A stretch of 64,000 nucleotides of DNA from Periplaneta americana. Taxonomy: Eukaryota; Arthropoda; Insecta; Blattodea; Blattidae. Under the pieces are notes generated by a model that worked only from the letters and a program-made list of their open reading frames with translations, did no database searches and was not told where the DNA came from. This document shows positions 57,788-64,000 of the stretch, piece by piece; positions within the stretch are counted from its first letter, which is position 1, and each line of letters begins with the position of its first letter. The stretch spans positions 103,303,274 to 103,367,273 of the forward strand of contig NC_091119.1 of assembly GCF_040183065.1 (NCBI RefSeq), written 5' to 3'. A program made the position numbers and the translations under genes.

Positions 57788-58279
57788 AATTTAAAATTAA
57801 GTTTGGAACAATACAGTTGCATAACACTGGTGTTAGTTTTTTTCTTTTTATATTATCATATTATAAGTACTATCTTCAAACACAATATCATGAAAAGCAG
57901 TGGCGAGGAATTGAAACTGAGACGTTTACATCTAAATTCCGACGTTTTTCCGACTGAACTACGAGGGCACAAGTAAAGAAACATTTGCGGAAAAAGTGGC
58001 CCAATTCCCCTCCAAGATTTTCTAACGATTTGTGCAAGTTCGTCCAGGATGCGGTGGGCAAAGGCTAATTGGGATTTTCCGGTTCTGATCAGGTCAAAAA
58101 TCCTGATAGAACTAATATTTAACCCTTGCGGTGAATTTCGGTGAATTCCGGAGGGCCCAATTATTCAAATCAACTCTCTCACGCCACGCTTGAGCCCCTG
58201 TGATCTATTAAGATTCGAAAGAGACAGTGGTGTGAGGAAAGCAATGGGAAGTTAGCGCATTTATCCTTCCCAAGAAAAA
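57788..58279. other. Nothing firmly recognised
   Basis: A GC-richer stretch at 57990-58200 may be the body of an unnamed repeat. No coding signal. Confidence 0.35.
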
Positions 58280-58810
58280 TAGCAAAGATGAGCAAAGGAA
58301 GCTTTTAACAGAAAAATAGCAACTTCTGGGGACCTCTGGAAAAAGAACTAGGGAAGAGACTAGTGAAGTGTTTTGTGTGGAGTGTGACACTGTATGGGGA
58401 AAAACTTGGACATTACGATGAAATGAAGAGAAACGAATAGAGGCATTTGAAATGTGGATGTGGAGAAAAATGGAAAGTGTGAAGTGAACAGACAGATTAA
58501 GAAATGCAGTTGTGTTGGAAAAAGTGGATGAAGAAAGAATGATGGTGAAACTGATTAGAAAGAGAAAAAAGGAATTGGTTGGGTGACTGGTTGAGAAGAA
58601 ACGGCCTACTGAGGGATGCACTGGAAGGAATGATGAACGGGAGAAGGGTTCGGGGCAGAAGAAGATATCAAATAGTAGACGACATTAAGATATGTGGATT
58701 ATGTGCGGAGACTAAGAGGAAGACAGAAATAGCAAAGATTGCAGAATGTTGGGTTTGCATTGAAAGACCTGCCCATGGGCAGAACACTTATGTATGTCCA
58801 GGTTGCTTGT
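58280..58810 (+). mobile_element. LINE family F, 3' end
   Basis: Broken frames read KRIEAFEMWMWRKME, DRLRNAVVLEKVDEERMMVK and LIRKRKKELVG, then open 58579-58854 DWLRRNGLLRDALEGMMNGR and GRRRYQIVDDIKICGL. It ends CTGCCCATGGGCAGAACACT, the tail shared with 34829-35275. This is the C-terminal tail of an RTE-like LINE different from the (ATT)n family. Confidence 0.75.
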
Positions 58811-59199
58811 GGAATGTCGTGGCTGAGAACAGTCGCTATTTGAAAAGATTCTAGTCGATTCCATGCCCACTCGACTGCAAGATGTGATCGAGATGTGGGG
58901 AAGATAGAATCGTGGCTTTTTCTTGCTTTTTTTAAGCGATTAATTTTTTTAATGCTCTAAGGTAGACGCCACCAAGTTTGTTTTGTATATGTCACGAAAC
59001 AGATTTTTGTTGCGAATAAAATCTTTTTTCTTTTTATTTGCAGCCATAATGTTATAATAAATAATGATAAAGTCATGACATAATACATTCATGAACCTGA
59101 TGTTAATTACTAAAATAATCATAAAAGAGAAAGGAGCAATTATGTAAGCTTTGTATCTCTGTCTTAAAAACGAAACAAAAAAGAACATAAAAAGCACTG

Positions 59200-59408
59200 G
59201 GTTGTATTCGAACGCAGGACCTCATGCATAAGGGGCAGGAACGCTGCCATTACGCTATTAAGTAACACAAAGAATACTTAAATTATAACTATACATATCA
59301 GGCATCGTGGTACAACAACATGTAACATCGCCTGTCTCCGAATTGTAGCGAAGATACCCGAAGGGAATTTTGCTTCTGGAGAGCGGCCACTTTTTCTTTT
59401 GACAACTG
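59200..59408 (-). mobile_element. tRNA-containing repeat T, minus copy
   Basis: Minus strand: CAGTTGTCAAAAGAAAAAGT, GGCCGC, CCCTTCGGGTATC, GGCGATGTTACA, then a tRNA-like part (TAATAGCGTAATGGCAGCGT, B box GCGTTCGAATAC). Confidence 0.65.
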
Positions 59409-59657
59409 CACATACCCGTAGTACAAATAATGGCCCATGTCTATATAATTCGATAATAAAACTTCAGTTAGAATTGCCGTCTTGTAGTAATGAAATTTTC
59501 GATTCCAGATTTAAATAGTCATAGGACAGAGTTCTTTATTTTATATTATGTATCATGTATTTTAAAACAAGTTTATTTGTTCTCTGAGTACATTATATCA
59601 TTTCTCTCAATGTTATATTTTTGTTAATATATCTATATGATTTCCTGCTAATGACAC

Positions 59658-59707
<50 letters not shown>

Positions 59708-60522
59708 GGTACAAGTAAACTCATATGTGAATATGAAGCATATATTTTTGTAATTGTGACACACTGGCTTATTAAGCGTAGATTATTGTTATCAATTATG
59801 TAGTCCGACTGCACATAGATGTTATTTAAATGTGTAAAATAAATAAATGAACAAAATCCCACTAATAAAATGGTTTATTCTTCCTACTGAAAAAATTTAT
59901 ATTTTGCACATAGGAGATATTGTAGGAACAACGACGATAATGTTTTTGTTACATTCATCTTAAGCCAGAGCACGGCGGGTACAGGATGTAAGGGCGATCT
60001 CCTCGTGACTGCCATCTGTGCTGCAGGGAAGAGTGTTTCCGTCTGTTGGCAACTGCTACTGAATTCACTGCGATATAGCGATGTTTCCTAGAAACAAAAT
60101 CTATTTCTTACTAAATAAAAATAAAAAAAATGGAGAAGGAAGATTCTATTAGTTTTATCTTAAGCATTTAGTGCTTGAACTTACTGTTATTGAACATCTT
60201 CCACCCTATATAAATTTTTGTACCACCTTTCACAGTTGAGATGCAGCTCTTCGCTTGTTTCATTCTGTATGAACTGAAACAACCCAGAACTCACCACGTG
60301 GAGGTGGCTGCATGTCGAGTTCCGCCCTGCCCATCCCATCCACCCTACCATATGTGGGCAAGTGCAATCGCATATTAATTTTTGTGGTTTGCAATTAACG
60401 TCCATATTCTTAGACTTGAATCAATATTTACTTTTCCATTTTTATATTTTTTGGCCTCTTTTATAACAGTCACTTTTGGAATGATAGAGAAAGACGGTCA
60501 CTAAAAATTTGGTATATATATA
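59409..60522. other. Mostly unrecognised; one (TAA)n tract
   Basis: (TAA)n at 59659-59705. No supported gene; short open frames across the tract are repeat artefacts. Confidence 0.45.
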
Positions 60523-60748
60523 AATGTTACGTTTTATTTAACGACACTCGCAACTGCAGAGGTTATATCAGCGTCGCCGGATGTGCCGGAATTTTGTCCC
60601 GCAGGAGTTATTTTACATGCCAGTAAATCTACTGACATGAGCCTGTCGCATTTAAGCACACTTAAATGCCATCGACCTGGCCCGGGATCGAACCCGCAAC
60701 TTTGGGCTTAGAAGGCCAGCGCTATACCAACTCGCCAACCAGGTCGAC
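60523..60748 (-). mobile_element. tRNA-derived SINE, family B, near complete
   Basis: Minus strand: head GTCGACCTGGTTGGCGAGTT and GCGGGTTCGATCCCGGG, body GATGGCATTTAAGTGTGC, end CAGTTGCGAGTGTCGTTAAA. Confidence 0.85.
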
Positions 60749-60821
60749 TATATATTTTTTTCACATAATAATAAGTGTAATAATTAAGAAGTAGAATTGA
60801 CTCTTACCTCCTTTTGCTCCC

Positions 60822-61844
60822 CTACTTCTGCCCGCCCCCGCGGCTAGACGATGGTCCCGGTAAATCGTCATCATCGAAAGGTGTTTGTAGATCCCGAAGG
60901 ATTTTCAAAACCTTCATTCGATGCTTCTGTTCCCTGAGCCATGCGTCGATGCACACGTAGTCGTCTTGGTCTTCCCAGTCAGAAGGGTGCAATGGCCTCT
61001 GGCGCCACGCGTCCTTCATCGGAGGAAGAGGACGATCAGGATCCCATGGAGCAGCGTCGGTGCGCTGTCGGGGAGTCTTGCGTTTGCTCTTGCCCGGGGT
61101 TGCTTTGCCTTTCCCCTTCGTCTCTTGAGACTCAGGGGGGAGGTCAAATGTCACCGTCTTCTGAGGGCGACCGGGATCCCGATCTTCTTTTTTATCTTTC
61201 TTAAGGATAGAACGGGGGGGGGGGAGGTGGAGGTGGAGGTGAAGGTGAAGGTGAAGGTGAAGGTGAAGGTGGCGGTGGGGTTGGGGATGGAGGTGATTTT
61301 GATGAGGAAGGTGATGGGGTTGGGGGAATGACTGTCGTTTGACTGTGATTATTGGTGTAGGGGGTGCGTAATAGTATTTAAATTGGGTGACATACCGGGG
61401 GTGTTCTGGTTGTGACGAAGTGGGTGAGGAGGGAGTTGGATCAGGAATCTTGGAATCATTCCTGTCCGCTAGGCTACGACTATTCCATAGACAGTAGCCT
61501 CCTACTCCCACCGTCCCAAGCATCGTCACAATTCTGACCAATTCTGGTCTACCTAAGGAGAACCGCGTTGCGCCTCCCGAAAATTCTCGGCGTCCCGCAA
61601 TCGCAGATACTCCTTTCAAAACCGAAAGCGCCGTTCGCATCATTTCTAACTTTTTCGCAGAAAATGGCAAACCACAGTGTTTACATGGAAACGATCCGTC
61701 TTGTCGTGTCTGTCGGCCATTGTTGATGACGTCGGACGACAACACCCAAACGCGCGAGTACGTTGAAGTACCGATAGGTACAATAAAAGATGTGAACGTT
61801 TTCACGTCTTCTATCCTTAAGATATTATTATTCACTTCGTTCAT
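60822..61844 (-). CDS. Unrecognised 340-aa reading frame with PP1-docking-like motifs
   Basis: I do not recognise this protein. The first 65 residues come from repeated module M (MNEVNNNILRIEDVKTFTSF, ending CKHCGLPFSAKK with a CxxC). A second start at M68/M69 (MMRTALSVLKGVSAI) would give 273 residues with a basic start and a hydrophobic segment at about 101-119 (ELVRIVTMLGTVGVGGYCLW). Residues 135-210 are Pro/His-rich, with an HL dipeptide run (190-207) from a GGTGAA-type repeat. Then SILK (212-215) and KTVTF (229-233) occur 13 residues apart, the order of SILK and RVxF motifs that bind protein phosphatase 1. A basic block (KGKGKATPGKSKRKTPRQR) and an acidic, Trp-containing end follow. A splice-donor-like GTAAGA lies 13 bases after the stop. 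Codons look ordinary and the GC is high. It may be a transposon protein, a captured exon or a chance long frame in low-complexity DNA. Confidence 0.4.
   Translation of the reverse strand: MNEVNNNILRIEDVKTFTSFIVPIGTSTYSRVWVLSSDVINNGRQTRQDGSFPCKHCGLPFSAKKLEMMRTALSVLKGVSAIAGRREFSGGATRFSLGRPELVRIVTMLGTVGVGGYCLWNSRSLADRNDSKIPDPTPSSPTSSQPEHPRYVTQFKYYYAPPTPIITVKRQSFPQPHHLPHQNHLHPQPHRHLHLHLHLHLHLHLHLPPPRSILKKDKKEDRDPGRPQKTVTFDLPPESQETKGKGKATPGKSKRKTPRQRTDAAPWDPDRPLPPMKDAWRQRPLHPSDWEDQDDYVCIDAWLREQKHRMKVLKILRDLQTPFDDDDLPGPSSSRGGGQK
61203..61290. repeat. Purine-rich (GGTGAA)n-type minisatellite
   Basis: GGAGGTGAAGGTGAAGGTGA follows a G10 run on the plus strand. It encodes the HL run of the minus-strand frame. 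Confidence 0.88.
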
Positions 61845-61935
61845 ACTTAAAAAATTGGTTGCTATTTTATAGTTAGACGAGTACTAAATGCTGACACACA
61901 AACATGTAGAAAATATAATATTTTATTAGAATGCA
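61660..61935 (-). repeat. Repeated module M, minus copy
   Basis: Inverse of 55748-56070. On the minus strand it has a TATA-like CTATAAAATAGC about 20 bp before the ATG that opens the 340-residue frame. Identity with the other copy stops at TTGCCATTTTCTGC. Confidence 0.85.
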
Positions 61936-62011
61936 ATAAAACCCGTTTATCATACTTTGAGTGCATAGGCCTGAATACACTTTATAGCACAGTAAAATAT
62001 AAATAAAATAC

Positions 62012-62038
62012 AAATATTATATATATATATATATATAT
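62012..62038. repeat. (TA)n microsatellite
   Basis: About 26 bp of TA. Confidence 0.85.
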
Positions 62039-62113
62039 CTACCAAAAAATCAGAGGATTCTTGATGTAACTGCACATTAGTCTGGGTCAGTACATGACAG
62101 TAGGCCTACTATA

Positions 62114-62411
62114 TTAGATACCTGCCTTCAGTGTGCAAAGTTGGAAAATAATGAATATCCTAATTATTGTTTTATATAGGCCTAGTATCAAAAATCCCAG
62201 TAGAGAGATTATTTTAAGTTTGGAAGAGGAGATATCCTGTCCTGGCACTAGAAATGAGGGCGAAAATTCCTCAACATTGGCGACCATTGTAGCGACAGCA
62301 GTTCTGCACAACATAGCCAATGAGGTGGTAGATGTGCCTGTGGAGCCTGGTCGTTGCAATGGAAATGCAGAAAGAACAGCATTAATGAACACAGTGTTCT
62401 CCAAGCAGTAA
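62114..62411 (+). pseudogene. HARBI1-like transposase, C-terminal fragment
   Basis: Reads KRRYPVLALEMRAKIP near 62225 in one frame and, after a one-base slip near 62270, STLATIVATAVLHNIANEVV and ends NTVFSKQ stop. These match the C-terminal WKRRFP.L..G.R.K...A..I..A.AVLHNI region of HARBI1 proteins, which carries the last helices after the catalytic Glu. The rest of the gene and the element ends are not seen. It is a separate Harbinger remnant from 21705-29828, whose copy lacks this part, though a rearranged origin from one element cannot be excluded. Confidence 0.7.
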
Positions 62412-62734
62412 TTATATTTTTCATACCTTTATTTATTTATGTACTTTTTTACATTACAATATTAACTATAACCTAATTATGTATGAGAAAAGTTGCAAAA
62501 ATTACTGCAAGAAATACCGGTACTGAAATAATAATACTGTATACTGTGTATGTAATTATTGATTCAAAATAGTCAATTAATAATTTATTTAACTAGCTAG
62601 CTAGTGAGTACAAATTGAAATTATAAAACAAAAATGTTTCTACCAACTACTCTAAGGGGCAGGCTCGTGTACAGTGTGGTCCTAGTCAATAATGTAACAT
62701 TAAATTTACAAGGACAGTTTACTAAATAAGTAAC

Positions 62735-63530
62735 TTAATTCAGGCCATTAAATAACACACAAGAGCAAAAAAAAGAAGAAAGAGAGAAAGAAAAAAAAGC
62801 ATTTAATATAAGTTGACAATCAGACAGAAGCATTGAGCCGAAACTAGCACCATGTTCAAGAGCTGCACTTGTATGACATTTAGGCTTAATTAATGAGAAA
62901 GTAGACTTTTGTCTTCGTGTACGATATTCATGTCGATTAGATTTAAGTTTTATTTGATTTCTGTGGTAGTAAGTTAGTAAACTATATTTATAAATTCCTT
63001 CAATAGTTAATACTTCAAAATCTGAATAAATTAAATTTTTTGGGTAATCCATATTTTTGTTAGACAAATTTTTATTAATCTTCTGTGTAATAAAATATTA
63101 TTCTCAATTCCTGCTTAGTGATAAAATTTCGAAGGATTATGAATTAATAAATTGTCTTTCTTATACTTGTACACAAAAAATCAATTTGTTTATCCCAACG
63201 TAAATGTTGATCTATAATAATTCCTAAATATTTGACTTGTGCTGAAGGTGTTAGATGTGGCCAATTACAATCATTATTTGTTAATTCATTACACGTAATA
63301 TTATTTATTACTAAGTGATAATTATTCATAAGTGGAGGTAAACCTTCCGTTGTTAAAGAAAATGGAATATAGGTAGTTTTATTAGTATTTAAGGACAGGA
63401 GATTAAAGTCAAGCTAATTTTTCACTACGTTAATTCCATTGCTAGCATTTAAAAAAGTGTTATTCCAATTTCCCCCATTAAATGTTAGTAGAGTATTATC
63501 TGCAAAAGAAAATATATTACCACTTTATTT
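62735..63530 (-). mobile_element. Non-LTR retrotransposon fragment (CR1/Jockey/I-like)
   Basis: Minus strand: IFSFADNTLLTFNGGNWNN (FADN where FADD is expected), TNKTTYIPFSLT, then open 63144-63329 with VKYLGIIIDQHLRWDKQIDF, the block after the palm domain of CR1/Jockey/I-type reverse transcriptases. Frame 62735-63067 gives a C-terminal YKYSLLTYYHRNQIKL and HEYRTRRQKS. The catalytic change and several breaks exclude activity. Confidence 0.7.
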
Positions 63531-63814
63531 CTTAAAATATTACCTTAAAATATCTTCCTAGACTCTTTTGTTCTAAACTTTTATAATTTAACACACTGTT
63601 GTTACAACTAGTTCCGAAACATAATTTCTCATAAGTAGTTATCTGATTGTACGCATTACTGTATATTTCCTTTTAAACACTCAGTTTAGTGTTTCCAAAA
63701 CTTCTGCACACAATATTGCAGTAATTCAATACCGGTAATGATAGTTGTGTCAACTATAGTCTACGGTTCTCTGGTGTCGATTAATTTAATTGTCACATTT
63801 ATTTTTTAATTTTT

Positions 63815-64000
63815 CTGTAGAATATGCCATTAGGATCATTCAGGAAAACAAGGAGGATTTGGGATTGAAAGGGTTACATCAGCTGCTTGTTTATGCAGAT
63901 GATGTGAATATTTTAGGAGAAATATTACGGAAAACATGGGAATTTTAGTTGAAACAAGTAAGGACATTGGTTTGCAAGTAGATCCCGAAAAGACAAAGTA
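63815..64000 (+). mobile_element. RTE-like LINE, start of a copy leaving the window
   Basis: [20 protein letters not shown] and [16 protein letters not shown]: here the catalytic YADD is intact, unlike the 41968 copy. After a frame slip IPKRQS-type sequence (CCCGAAAAGACAAAGTA) continues to the edge. 5'-truncated at about 63815. Confidence 0.8.

Noticed and set aside
60921-61331. Two plus-strand frames opposite the 340-residue frame
   Set aside because: Antisense shadows caused by GC-rich, low-complexity sequence; the minus frame is longer and has the start module.
55748-61935. A single large transposon with ~270-bp terminal inverted repeats
   Set aside because: No target duplication flanks the pair and the inner content is unrelated repeats; kept only as an open question in the findings.

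Overview
This window looks like an insect nuclear genome, most likely a cockroach or close Blattodea relative. It is AT-rich and intron-scale, crowded with short tRNA-derived SINEs and 5'-truncated RTE-type LINEs with (ATT)n tails of a kind I associate with Periplaneta. That attribution is inference from memory of these families, not a database result. I find no complete host gene. The only candidate host coding piece is one 73-bp open exon with GT/AG borders at 52173-52245. The window is therefore best read as intergenic or intronic DNA built from layered transposons. I recognise no LTR element, Polinton or other virus-derived element.

Layout. 1-7.7 kb: a tRNA-containing insertion with a 15-bp target duplication, then scattered exons of a decayed Myb/SANT-like gene on the minus strand, probably the second gene of a PIF/Harbinger element. 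A 2.2-kb terminal-inverted-repeat element (4100-6299, 8-bp duplication) with a nine-copy 60-bp satellite core lies inside it. 7.8-12 kb: LINE pieces and two nested hAT elements (ZMYM1-like and CGGBP1-like). 13-21 kb: MITEs, SINEs, LINE fragments, a decayed DUF4817-like helix-turn-helix domain and a tandem tRNA-containing repeat. 21705-29828: an 8.1-kb PIF/Harbinger element with matching 15-bp ends and a TAA duplication. It carries a spliced HARBI1-like gene (plus strand) and a Myb/SANT-like gene (minus strand), and was entered by another repeat, which was itself entered by a 1.9-kb hAT. 31.8-34.7 kb: a 2.7-kb element with an 8-bp duplication inside a palindromic MITE, itself holding a ~600-bp imperfect palindrome. 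34.8-44.5 kb: LINEs, SINEs, a complete hAT MITE and a second palindromic MITE. 44.9-50.1 kb: three hAT elements of one broad transposase type, each with its own 8-bp duplication. One contains a ~355-bp palindrome whose outer arms copy transposase coding sequence, plus a LINE. 53.1-55.3 kb: a CGGBP1-like hAT with an uninterrupted 494-residue transposase. 55.7-62 kb: a repeated module in inverted orientation at both ends, a ~50-bp minisatellite, and an unrecognised 340-residue reading frame with PP1-docking-like motifs. 62-64 kb: a HARBI1 C-terminal fragment and two LINE fragments.

Nothing here forms a host pathway. The functional logic is that of transposons: transposases act on inverted ends, non-autonomous MITEs borrow them, and LINE machinery probably moved the SINEs. 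The insertion nesting gives a relative age order, stated in the findings.
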